Shown: one piece after another, positions 34,260 through 41,923 of the stretch
Layout: the number at the start of each line of letters is the position of its first letter
Position numbering within the stretch: position 1 is the stretch's first letter
Assembly: GCA_002839285.1 (NCBI GenBank)
Contig: PGXT01000054.1
Coordinates: 15,596 to 58,448 of the forward strand
Direction: 5' to 3'
Length of the DNA: 42,853 bases
DNA from: Spirochaetae bacterium HGW-Spirochaetae-5
GTDB lineage: Bacteria; Spirochaetota; UBA4802; UBA5550
Program-made: the position numbers and the translations under genes
The notes under the pieces: model-generated
Databases searched by the model: none
Told to the model about the DNA's origin: nothing
What the model saw: the letters and a program-made list of their open reading frames with translations, nothing else

Positions 34260-36134
34260 ATGGATAGTATGAAAAAAATAATAACCGGTTTACTCCTTTC
34301 TTCTTTCATCTGCATCGCTCTTCCCGTTTCTGCTCTGGATAGACCGGTTGAAGAAGTTACCGCATATAATACTACAGGTAAAATTACCGTATATCCCGGT
34401 GAAAAATTTTTCGCTGTAATTGCCGTGGGGATTCCCGATGATTCATATATTTATGCAAATCCCAAAGGGAAAGGTATAGGGAAAGCCACTGAGATAGTAT
34501 TTGAAGAAATAAAGTATATTAAATCTTCTGAGGTCCGCTATCCCGAAGGTGAAAGTTATCTTGCAAAGGGTGATACCGATCCTGTAAACAGGTACACGAA
34601 GATTGTACGGTTTCCGGCAGCTTTTACTCTAAGTGATAAAATTTTACCGGGAGATTATTCGATCAACGCCAATATGTCCGCTCTTTTATGTACTGACGAT
34701 TCATGTCTCCCTGTCGAAAGAACCGTCAGTATACCCTTCAGCGTAAAGAGAGGTAAAGGGAGTCCCTCTTCATTGAAAATGAATCATATGAGTGAATTTC
34801 TATCTCTGAAGAGAAGTACCCCCTCAGTTATTTCTGCCGATGTTAAAGGTGCCGGGATTACCGGATCCGGTGAAGATTCAGGAATTCCTGAAAGTATCGA
34901 ATTTACTCCGCAGTATCCAGAAGGGGAGATTACAGGTATTTTCAAAGCTATACTTTTTGGTCTTATAGCAGGATTTATCCTTAACTTTATGCCCTGCGTA
35001 CTCCCAGTTGTCAGTCTTAAAATAATGTCATTTGTTATGAATGCCGGAGAGAACAGGAGAGTTATTGTCACCCAGGGCTTTCTCTTCTCTGCAGGTATTC
35101 TTGTAAGTTTTCTTATTCTGGCTGTACTTGCCGCAGTCTTCGGATATCAATGGGGTGCCCTGTTTCAGAATCGGTTTTTTCTTATTATTATGACCTCTTT
35201 TATTTTTGCAATGGCTTTATCGCTCTTCGGGGTTTTTACCTTCAATATACCTTTCATGGCCGGGAGAGCAGTTTCAAGAACAAGAGGGATCTATTCAGAT
35301 GCTTTTATTAAAGGGATAGCGGCTACACTTCTGGCAACTCCCTGCAGCGGGCCCTTCCTCGGAGGGACTCTGGCATGGACACTGACCAGACCGCCCGGTG
35401 TTATCTTTGTTATATTTGTATCTGTTGGTATAGGGATGGCTCTACCTTATATGCTCCTTGCTCTGAATCCTTCGTTGCTCCGTTTTGTACCGAAGCCGGG
35501 AGTATGGATGAACAATTTTGAAAAAGCAATGGGATTTCTTCTAATGTTTACTGTTGTTTATCTTCTTGGAATTCTTGACGGTTCCGGACGGATGGGGCTG
35601 ATTCTTTTTCTTCTGTTTTTGTCTGTGGGGTTGTGGCAGTTCGGAGAATTCGGTTCGATTGTTTCCGCAAAATGGAAAAGGATTCTATCATTCATTATAT
35701 TACTGCTAATTGCAGCAGCAGGATACGGTTTGTCTTTTAATTATTTTTATAAAGATAAAGTCTTATCCTACGAAAAAATCGATTTCAGTACAGATAGAAT
35801 TTTACAGAACCGGGATAAGGGTATAATTACAGTTCTTGAATATACTGCCGACTGGTGTCCGAATTGTTCACTTGTTGAAAAGCTGGCGCTTCAGAGCGAT
35901 GAAGTTCAGAGACTCTTTGCAAAAGATAACATCGAGTTTATGGTAGCAGACTTAACCGTTAGAAATCCTCAGGCTGAGTCGCTCATGGCAAGACTGGGGA
36001 GCAGATCGATCCCCCTCCTTGTTGTTTTCCCTCCTGGATCAGGTTTTAATTCTCCATTATGCCTGCGGGATATTTATTCATCAGAAGATGTAGTTTCTGC
36101 TGTGGAAAGGGCTGTAAAATTTCTAAAGAAATAG
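34260..36134 (+). CDS. dsbD: Thiol:disulfide interchange protein DsbD-like
   Basis: 624 residues. Signal segment (about 1-25), then a periplasmic DsbD-N/DsbC-like domain (about 30-165) with the cysteine pair in LLCTDDSCLPVE. A membrane domain (about 225-495) follows with the redox cysteines C246 in NFMPCVLPVVSLK and C362 in TPCSGPF. Last is a C-terminal thioredoxin domain with ADWCPNC (C533/C536). Electrons pass from cytoplasmic thioredoxin through the membrane cysteines to the periplasm. This is the standard three-module DsbD order and length. TTGACT at 34183 may be a -35 box, with TATAAT 12 bp away, too close for a normal promoter. The HAD gene follows after ten bases. Confidence 0.95.
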   Translation: MDSMKKIITGLLLSSFICIALPVSALDRPVEEVTAYNTTGKITVYPGEKFFAVIAVGIPDDSYIYANPKGKGIGKATEIVFEEIKYIKSSEVRYPEGESYLAKGDTDPVNRYTKIVRFPAAFTLSDKILPGDYSINANMSALLCTDDSCLPVERTVSIPFSVKRGKGSPSSLKMNHMSEFLSLKRSTPSVISADVKGAGITGSGEDSGIPESIEFTPQYPEGEITGIFKAILFGLIAGFILNFMPCVLPVVSLKIMSFVMNAGENRRVIVTQGFLFSAGILVSFLILAVLAAVFGYQWGALFQNRFFLIIMTSFIFAMALSLFGVFTFNIPFMAGRAVSRTRGIYSDAFIKGIAATLLATPCSGPFLGGTLAWTLTRPPGVIFVIFVSVGIGMALPYMLLALNPSLLRFVPKPGVWMNNFEKAMGFLLMFTVVYLLGILDGSGRMGLILFLLFLSVGLWQFGEFGSIVSAKWKRILSFIILLLIAAAGYGLSFNYFYKDKVLSYEKIDFSTDRILQNRDKGIITVLEYTADWCPNCSLVEKLALQSDEVQRLFAKDNIEFMVADLTVRNPQAESLMARLGSRSIPLLVVFPPGSGFNSPLCLRDIYSSEDVVSAVERAVKFLKK

Positions 36135-36144
36135 GGGGTGTTAT

Positions 36145-36975
36145 ATGGTTCATAATAATGTACTTCCTGATGATTTAAGTAATCAGAAAGCATTTTTTAT
36201 AGATATGGACGGGGTCATAAATAAGGGGAATCATCTTATTCCAGGCGCGGCTGAGTTTGTGGAAAAACTTAAAGCCGGGAATTATAAGTTTCTGTTTATC
36301 ACAAATAATTCATACTTTACCCCCGAGGAGCTGCGTGACCGTCTTGCCGATCTCGGTATAGTCGTAGAACCGGAGCATTTTTACACATCGGCCATGGCCA
36401 CGGCAAGATTTCTTAAATATCAGAGGAAGAGTTTCAGTGCATATGTTATCGGCGGGAAGGGGCTGAAGAAAGAGCTTGAAGCTGTGGGGGTTACTCTTAC
36501 TAATAATAAGCCTGACTATGTAATAGTAGGTGAAACAGAGGAGTATGATTACGGTAAGATAATTGAAGCTACTTTTCTTATTGAAGAGGGGGCAAAATTT
36601 ATAGCTACCAATCCCGATATTACAGGGCCGACTCCACGGGGGCCTGTTCCTGCGTGCGGAGCTCTTGTTGCCCCTATTGAAAAGGTTACGGGAGTGAAGG
36701 CTTATTTTCTCGGTAAACCGAATCCTGCCATGATGTACTGGGCCAGAAAAAGACTGAAGGTTCACACGATGAACTCATTCATGATCGGCGACAGGATGGA
36801 TACGGATATTGTCGGCGGACTTGAAGCTGGGATGACATGCTGTCTTGTCCTTTCAGGAGTTACCACACTTGAGATAATGAATAAATATCCTTATCAGCCC
36901 GATTATATTTTTAATTCAATAGCGGATATCGATCCCGATAATATAATTTCCCGATGGGATATGAAGAAGGGGTAA
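36145..36975 (+). CDS. HAD-IIA phosphatase, NagD/p-nitrophenylphosphatase-like
   Basis: 276 residues. HAD motifs: FFIDMDGVINKG (motif I), FITNNS (motif II), a lysine in FLGKPNPAMMYWA (motif III) and GDRMDTDIVGG (motif IV). The large type-C2a cap between motifs II and III is the NagD/phosphoglycolate-phosphatase-like type. Substrates in the family include UMP, phosphoglycolate and sugar phosphates; none can be assigned here. The start is well supported by GGGGGTG just upstream of the ATG. It is probably co-transcribed with dsbD, without an evident functional link. Confidence 0.92.
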   Translation: MVHNNVLPDDLSNQKAFFIDMDGVINKGNHLIPGAAEFVEKLKAGNYKFLFITNNSYFTPEELRDRLADLGIVVEPEHFYTSAMATARFLKYQRKSFSAYVIGGKGLKKELEAVGVTLTNNKPDYVIVGETEEYDYGKIIEATFLIEEGAKFIATNPDITGPTPRGPVPACGALVAPIEKVTGVKAYFLGKPNPAMMYWARKRLKVHTMNSFMIGDRMDTDIVGGLEAGMTCCLVLSGVTTLEIMNKYPYQPDYIFNSIADIDPDNIISRWDMKKG

Positions 36976-36988
36976 ATTTTTCAGGAGC

Positions 36989-37291
36989 TAAGTCCCCGCA
37001 CCCCGGTCCTTGGCAAAGCAAATTCATTGCCAAGGACCGGGATGCGGGGCAATGTCATTAAGTTAAGAGATTTGGAAATCCCGGAACTTTACACATAGCC
37101 CCCTAAATCCCCCGGAGGGGGACTTAAAAGACATTTGTTTTAAAAAAAATTATGTTAAAATTAATGAATTTTGCGATATTGTTTTAAAGTCCCCCTCCGG
37201 GGGATTTAGGGGGCCGGGCATTTGATGCTGCAAAATGATGTATGACGAATTTAGAATCTCTTAACTTAATGACATTGGGTGCGGGGGCTTA
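36989..37291. repeat. 303-bp nested inverted-repeat element
   Basis: Outer arms: TAAGTCCCCGCACCCC and AATGTCATTAAGTTAAGAGA (left, to 37072) against the complementary TCTCTTAACTTAATGACATT and GGGTGCGGGGGCTTA (right, 37255-37291). Inner arms: a perfect 28-bp inverted repeat, 37098-37125 against 37187-37214 (GCCCCCTAAATCCCCC...). The left arm alone carries an extra 23-bp-stem hairpin (36994-37016 with 37027-37049, one mismatch), as if one palindrome was inserted into another. It encodes nothing. It fills most of the gap between the NagD-like and hisE genes; the remaining 130 bp before hisE are AT-rich with a TTGACT at about 37370. Confidence 0.85.
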
Positions 37292-37443
37292 GGTAGAGTG
37301 AATATCATTATTACCACCAAAAAATGAGTATTTACTAATTATAAAACAGTCTTCGAACATTAAATCTTGACTAAAATAAAATTGATTTTAATCTCGCCCC
37401 GTAGAGTTTAAATTGAAATGTGAAGCTGCAGAAAAGGAATTAT

Positions 37444-37776
37444 ATGAATAACGATATTTTTAAAAGATTATTTGAAGTCATTGGTGAACGGAAAAAAGCC
37501 TCCCCTGAAAGTTCCTATGTGGCTAAACTGATGCATCGCGGAACTGAAAAAATCAACAGCAAAATAACAGAAGAGGCCGGAGAGGTCTGCGAAGCTGCCC
37601 TGGAAGATGATAAAGAGCACCTCGTTTATGAAATATGTGATCTCCTGTTCCATACTTTTGTACTTGCTTCACATAAAGATATAGTAATAGATGATATAAA
37701 GGCAGAATTTGAAAGACGGTTCGGAACAAGCGGACTTGCAGAGAAAGCCGGGAGAGATAAAAATGAATCTGAATGA
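37444..37776 (+). CDS. hisE: Phosphoribosyl-ATP pyrophosphatase
   Basis: 110 residues. HisE hydrolyses phosphoribosyl-ATP to phosphoribosyl-AMP, step two of histidine synthesis. Family signature: SYVAKLMHRGTEKINSKI, then EEAGEVCEAALEDDKEHLVYE and CDLLFHTFVLA, the all-alpha MazG-like fold with acidic metal-binding residues. The frame opens at a GTG at 37420, but ATG 37444 has AGGA at ideal spacing. It overlaps the hisG start by 14 bases and is a stand-alone HisE, not fused to HisI. Confidence 0.93.
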   Translation: MNNDIFKRLFEVIGERKKASPESSYVAKLMHRGTEKINSKITEEAGEVCEAALEDDKEHLVYEICDLLFHTFVLASHKDIVIDDIKAEFERRFGTSGLAEKAGRDKNESE

Positions 37777-38563
37777 AACTGATAGAATAAAATTCGCCCT
37801 TCCATCGAAGGGGCGCCTTAAAGACCCTACAATTGAACTGCTTAAAAAAGCCGGATTCAAGTTCAGGGCAACGGGTCGGAATCTTTACGCCACGTGCACC
37901 AACTATGACATTGTATTTATATTTGTAAGAGCTGACGATATCCCCGTGCTGGTTGAATCCGGAGTTATTGATCTTGGAATTACAGGAAGTGATTTAATTA
38001 TCGAAAGAAAAGCTCAAGTTGCAGAGATTCTACCCCTGGGTTATGGTCAGTGCCGGCTGTGTGTAGCAGTAAAGGAAGGATTTGAAAATGAGAGCCTTGA
38101 TTCCCTGAAGGGGAAAAATATTGCCACATCATTCCCGGTTATGACGCATGATTATTTTAAAAGAAACAATGTAGATGTCAACTGCATAGAAATGAACGGA
38201 TCTGTCGAGATAATGATTTTAAAGGTTTTCAAAGAGATCGGAGTTTATGAAACAACTCTTATCACAAAAAGAGAACTGGCCGATGACGAAAGAATTGTCA
38301 GAATAAAAAGAAGAATAGAAGGTGTGCTTGTAGCAAACCAGTACAGCATGCTTGAGTATAATATCAAAGAGAGTCTGCTTAAAAACGCGGAAAAGATCAC
38401 CCCCGGATTTAATTCCCCCACAATTTCAAGTCTCGATAAGGACGACTGGCTTTCTGTAAAAGTTATGGTTAAAAAATCCGAAGTGGTTCTTGTAATGGAT
38501 AAACTCGAAGCATTGGGAGCCACGGCAATAATTGAAACAGAGATAGTGAACTGCAGGCTGTAG
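37763..38563 (+). CDS. hisG: ATP phosphoribosyltransferase HisG (long form) lacking the PRPP-binding loop
   Basis: 266 residues from the ATG at 37763 (GGGAGAG upstream); long-form HisG is usually 284-300. The N-terminal half is normal (KFALPSKGRLKDPTIELL, GSDLIIERKAQVAEILPLGYGQCRL, IATSFPVMTHDYFKRN, CIEMNGSVEI), as is the C-terminal ACT-like regulatory domain (SVKVMVKKSEVVLVMDKLEA). Between EMNGSVEI (ending about residue 150) and MILKVFKEIG the expected segment AP..GLAD.I.D.V.TG.TL..N, which binds the PRPP phosphate, is missing: about 22-26 residues gone in frame at 38210-38218. As written the enzyme should be inactive. Operon with hisE. Confidence 0.85.
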   Translation: MNLNETDRIKFALPSKGRLKDPTIELLKKAGFKFRATGRNLYATCTNYDIVFIFVRADDIPVLVESGVIDLGITGSDLIIERKAQVAEILPLGYGQCRLCVAVKEGFENESLDSLKGKNIATSFPVMTHDYFKRNNVDVNCIEMNGSVEIMILKVFKEIGVYETTLITKRELADDERIVRIKRRIEGVLVANQYSMLEYNIKESLLKNAEKITPGFNSPTISSLDKDDWLSVKVMVKKSEVVLVMDKLEALGATAIIETEIVNCRL

Positions 38564-38610
38564 TACTCTGACCGTATGATTTTGAGTCAATAGTTTATCA
38601 GCTATAAACT

Positions 38611-38730
38611 TAAAATCCCCCCGTTTCGCTTTGCTCAACATCCCCCTTTAATAAAGGGGGTTATGAAATCCCGAAAGTCAAAACCCTCTTTATTAAAGAG
38701 GGTAACCATAGGCCGGGAGATTTTCCGGTA
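38611..38730. repeat. Convergent-gap double-hairpin element (family B, copy 2)
   Basis: Stems CCCCCTTTAATAAAGGGGG (38642-38660) and ACCCTCTTTATTAAAGAGGG (38683-38702). Flanking AAAATCCCCCCGTTTCGCTT and GGCCGGGAGATTTTCCGG match the 8005-8150 element in inverted orientation. It lies between the converging hisG gene and the peptide-modification operon, as expected for a bidirectional terminator. Confidence 0.7.
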
Positions 38731-38792
38731 TTATCTAAAAAACTATTTGATGAGAAATCATCCTGTCTAAGCAGCAGTATACATACATACTT

Positions 38793-39326
38793 CTACAAAT
38801 CCATAGAAAATTTATCTCCACCGGAGGATGATTTAATCTGAAGAAATTTTAAATCTCCCCCGCAGGTGGGGCATTTCTGAACATCATCTCTTACCGGATA
38901 GTCGTTTCCGCAGAAAGGACATTTGTTCTGTACATATTTAAACTGAAACTCCGGGAAAATATAAAATGTTTCCCCGTCTCTCTGATCGGTCTTTGCAATT
39001 CTCTTTTTAATCATATCATTGATTTCATATATGACAATATCATTCCAGCCGGTTTCACCTTTTATGATATCTTTTGTGATTTCTCCGTGATGTTTTGCCG
39101 CGGCTTTCAATATTGCTTCACGTATAAGCTCTGGTCTCAGCACCATCCCTGAGCGGAACACTTTAAAACCGGAAATCAGCAAAGGGAGACCGGAGACGAA
39201 AAAAATTCCCGCTGCAATAAGACGTGAAGTCATCCCGGAGGCTGCTATTACAAAGAGCAGACCCATCAGCTCGGATACAAGTCCTGTAATAATCATGGCT
39301 GAACCTGTAATTATTTTAAAGGCCAT
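38793..39326 (-). CDS. Membrane-anchored zinc-ribbon protein (last gene of the putative RiPP operon)
   Basis: 177 residues. Two membrane spans occupy about 6-30 (TGSAMIITGLVSELMGLLF) and 34-54 (SRLIAAGIFFVSGLPLLISGF). A compact helical region follows (about 65-115, IREAILKAAAKHHGEITKDI) that looks like a winged-helix or PCI-like segment, then a C-terminal zinc ribbon, KCPFCGNDYP...KCPTCGGDLKF (about 135-161, two CxxC pairs). The ATG follows the upstream stop by one base, with AGGAG 11 bases before. The role is unknown; operon position suggests it serves the cysteine-repeat protein or its maturase. Confidence 0.75.
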   Translation of the reverse strand: MAFKIITGSAMIITGLVSELMGLLFVIAASGMTSRLIAAGIFFVSGLPLLISGFKVFRSGMVLRPELIREAILKAAAKHHGEITKDIIKGETGWNDIVIYEINDMIKKRIAKTDQRDGETFYIFPEFQFKYVQNKCPFCGNDYPVRDDVQKCPTCGGDLKFLQIKSSSGGDKFSMDL

Positions 39327-39327
39327 A

Positions 39328-40593
39328 TTACCACTGCTCCTTTGTTCTTTTATTCAGTTCATCACCCATGGCTGTAAAATAAGTTTCAATATTCTTTATT
39401 GTAAAAAGAGTTTCGGTCTCTTTTAACATCTTTGAAGCGAACTCAGCAGGATGAATACCTGAAAAATCGGTTTCCAGTTTTTTTTCAAGCTCTTTCAGGT
39501 GTCCGGCAAACTTCAATGATATTTCCGGAACGTCAATTTTTAACGTCGGGAGTTCTGAATAGGTATCTTCTGTTTTTTTTACATCTTTAACGCTTTTCAG
39601 GAAAGTGTTCATCCCTTCCTTTATTCCGCGGATCAGTGCAATGAAAGAGACCGATTGCTTAATCCCCTCAGTAAGCGACCGGAAGACTCTGTTTAGTTCA
39701 CCGGTTTCTATAAGACTACCCTCTATATCTTTCCTGTTATCGGAAAAGGGCTCTCCGCAGAAATCGCAGAAATAGATGTTCTTTTCATTTTTTGAAAAAC
39801 ACTTTCTGCATTTACCGGAACGTTTTGAATCCGATCCGGTAAAGAGAAACTTCTCATCTCCATGCAGTACCGCAAGAGTGTTTGAAAAGGCCGCTTTCTT
39901 TATAAGAATATCCATATCTGTTGTAAGATTCTGAATTTTTTCAGTAATCATGGAAAACTCGGTGTAAAGATTGTTCCAGTGATCACGGGCATTGCTGTCA
40001 AGTTCAAGGAGTTCTTTCTCTCTGGTTCCCCACTTTGTACGTACAGCTTCTATTGCAGAAAGGAGAGCATCTCTTTTTTTTAAAATAACTTCTTTTTCAT
40101 CTTCAATTTTTTTCATATTAAAAAAATTAGTTATAAATCCGAAACCTGTACTCAGCTCATCAATTTTCCTGTTGAAAACCGATATTTCATCTTCAAGAAG
40201 ATTTATCTCTGCTTTTATTTTCTCCTCTTTTTTATCAAGATCACTGTTTGTTTTTTTAAGGCTGGCGAAGTATGATAAACTGTTTTTACTTAATCCTTTA
40301 ATTTCACTATCGAGTTTTCCCTTCTGCTCTTCAAGTTTTATCAGATTCTGTTTAAATTTTTTCCCCTGCTCTATCAGGCTCTCTTTGTAAAGGTCTCTCA
40401 CTTCCTTCGGGAATTTTTCAGGATCTTTGAAAAACTCATCCTGAAGAAATTCAATCTCCGCTGTACGGACCTTGATTACATTATTGAAGTTGGTGTTAAA
40501 GTGAGCCTGGATTCTGTTCAGTTTTTCATCTATCTCTGATGCAGTTAAGATAGAAGTTTCAATAAACTCCACCATCCCCTTAAGAGTTCCCAT
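39328..40593 (-). CDS. Coiled-coil protein with central zinc ribbon
   Basis: 421 residues, no signal peptide or membrane span. Residues about 1-250 are strongly helical and rich in Lys/Glu (two long coiled-coil stretches, about 75-155 and 165-235, separated by a GFGFITNFFNM loop). A zinc ribbon follows: GKCRKCFSKNEKNIYFCDFCGEPF (about 263-286, two CxxC). The C-terminal 130 residues are helical again. No catalytic motif. Its ATG overlaps the stop of the radical SAM gene (TAATG), so the two are translationally coupled. A scaffold or partner for the modification complex is an inference from position only. Confidence 0.75.
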   Translation of the reverse strand: MGTLKGMVEFIETSILTASEIDEKLNRIQAHFNTNFNNVIKVRTAEIEFLQDEFFKDPEKFPKEVRDLYKESLIEQGKKFKQNLIKLEEQKGKLDSEIKGLSKNSLSYFASLKKTNSDLDKKEEKIKAEINLLEDEISVFNRKIDELSTGFGFITNFFNMKKIEDEKEVILKKRDALLSAIEAVRTKWGTREKELLELDSNARDHWNNLYTEFSMITEKIQNLTTDMDILIKKAAFSNTLAVLHGDEKFLFTGSDSKRSGKCRKCFSKNEKNIYFCDFCGEPFSDNRKDIEGSLIETGELNRVFRSLTEGIKQSVSFIALIRGIKEGMNTFLKSVKDVKKTEDTYSELPTLKIDVPEISLKFAGHLKELEKKLETDFSGIHPAEFASKMLKETETLFTIKNIETYFTAMGDELNKRTKEQW

Positions 40594-41914
40594 TATAATA
40601 CCTCCCCTGATGGTTCGACTCCATCGACACCCCTGGTTTTTAGACGCAATCTATTTTCAAGAGACCAGATGAAATTACCTGATCCTGCATTTTCCCAGTA
40701 GAGCGGACAGGCTCCCTTGCAGAGAATCTTCATGCTGCACTTTTTACAAACCGGCGGGATATATCTCTTCTCTCTGAAGTAGAGAGCTTCGTCGCTGTTC
40801 CATATTGAACTAAACGAACTCTTCAGCAGATTCCCTATCCCTTTGCTGTAGCTTGAACATGGGAGAACATCCCCGGCAGGGTTAATCGATAAGAGACCGG
40901 ATACGCAGGCGCATGACTTTGATCCGAGATTGTGATCTACCGGATTAAACATGCAGTATGGAGTAGGTGAATACCAGACGAATTTTATTCCGGTCTCTTC
41001 GCTGTATTTCAGTACAGGTTCGATGATAGATGAGATGGATGAGTATCCGATGTTTACATTCTCATTATCTTTTGCTATCCCCGTTGCGATAATCATATTC
41101 ATGGAGAGGTATTTTGCATCGAATTCATTTTTTACAAATTTTACAAGGGGGATAAGGTGATCTCTGTTCCATCTGCATATTGTAGTATTGGTGTGGGTAT
41201 GTATCCCGGCCTGTTTAAGATTATGTATTGCAGCAACGGTATTTTTGTACGCGCTGCTGTTCCCGGTTATACGGTTATGAAGAAGTTCATCGTGTGATTC
41301 AAGGCTGACCTGTGCGGAATGAAGTCCAGCTCCGGCAAATTTTTTTACAAGCTCTTTATCCGATGATCTTACTCCGTTGGTTATCAGGTTTGTTCTCATC
41401 CCTTTTTTTACTGCGTATTCTATAAGTTCAGGGAGGTCATTCCGCTTTTATCTATAATCAGCTTTATCTGGTCAACTGTCATCTCTTTGAAGTCATCACC
41501 GCGGTAAGGGCTTGAGGCGTAGCAGAAGTCGCATCTGTTCTGGCACTTATATGTAACTGCAATCTCCGAGAGAACAGGAAATTTTATACTGTCGGGATTA
41601 TAATCGATTACAGATATATTTGTGGCTGATTTGTAATCATCGTTCATAACTGCACTTAACGATTTTACTATTCCAGTGAGATCATTTAATATAACATTTT
41701 TAGCTGTACCATATTTACTGTTTATGTAATCGACTGTCACGGCTGCTCCTGCTTTTTTCTCATAGAGAGAGTAAAGCATCTCAAAACCGGTACTGTTCAG
41801 ATGCTGAATTCTGTCGGGTCTGATAATCAGCAGGGAATCCTCCTGACGCAGATAAATGACCTCCGATGTTCCGGCTACGAAAGAGTCTATTTCACGTAAA
41901 ATTTCACTATTCAT
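40593..41914 (-). pseudogene. PqqD-like/radical SAM/SPASM peptide maturase, interrupted at the GGEP region
   Basis: Frame one (41914 to 41420) starts MNSEILREIDSF, with AGGA eight bases upstream. It contains a PqqD-like RiPP recognition domain (about 15-100: VIYLRQEDSLLIIRPDRIQH and LNSTGFEMLYSL) and the radical SAM cluster motif CQNRCDFC. It stops shortly after MTVDQIKLIIDKSGMTSLNL. Frame two (about 41441 to 40593) resumes with NDLPELIEYAVKKGMRTNLI and continues through the TIM-barrel to a complete SPASM domain (C-x-C, then CSSYSKGIGN..., and CKKCSMKILCKGAC near the end). The GGEP motif that should join them is absent, and the frame shifts. Both frames read sensibly over the junction 41420-41442, as after deletion between similar short sequences. 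Couples to the downstream coiled-coil gene. Confidence 0.85.
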
Positions 41915-41923
41915 GTTTATATC

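Noticed and set aside
36989-37291. Insertion sequence
   Set aside because: No transposase-sized ORF exists inside the inverted repeats; at most a non-autonomous element.
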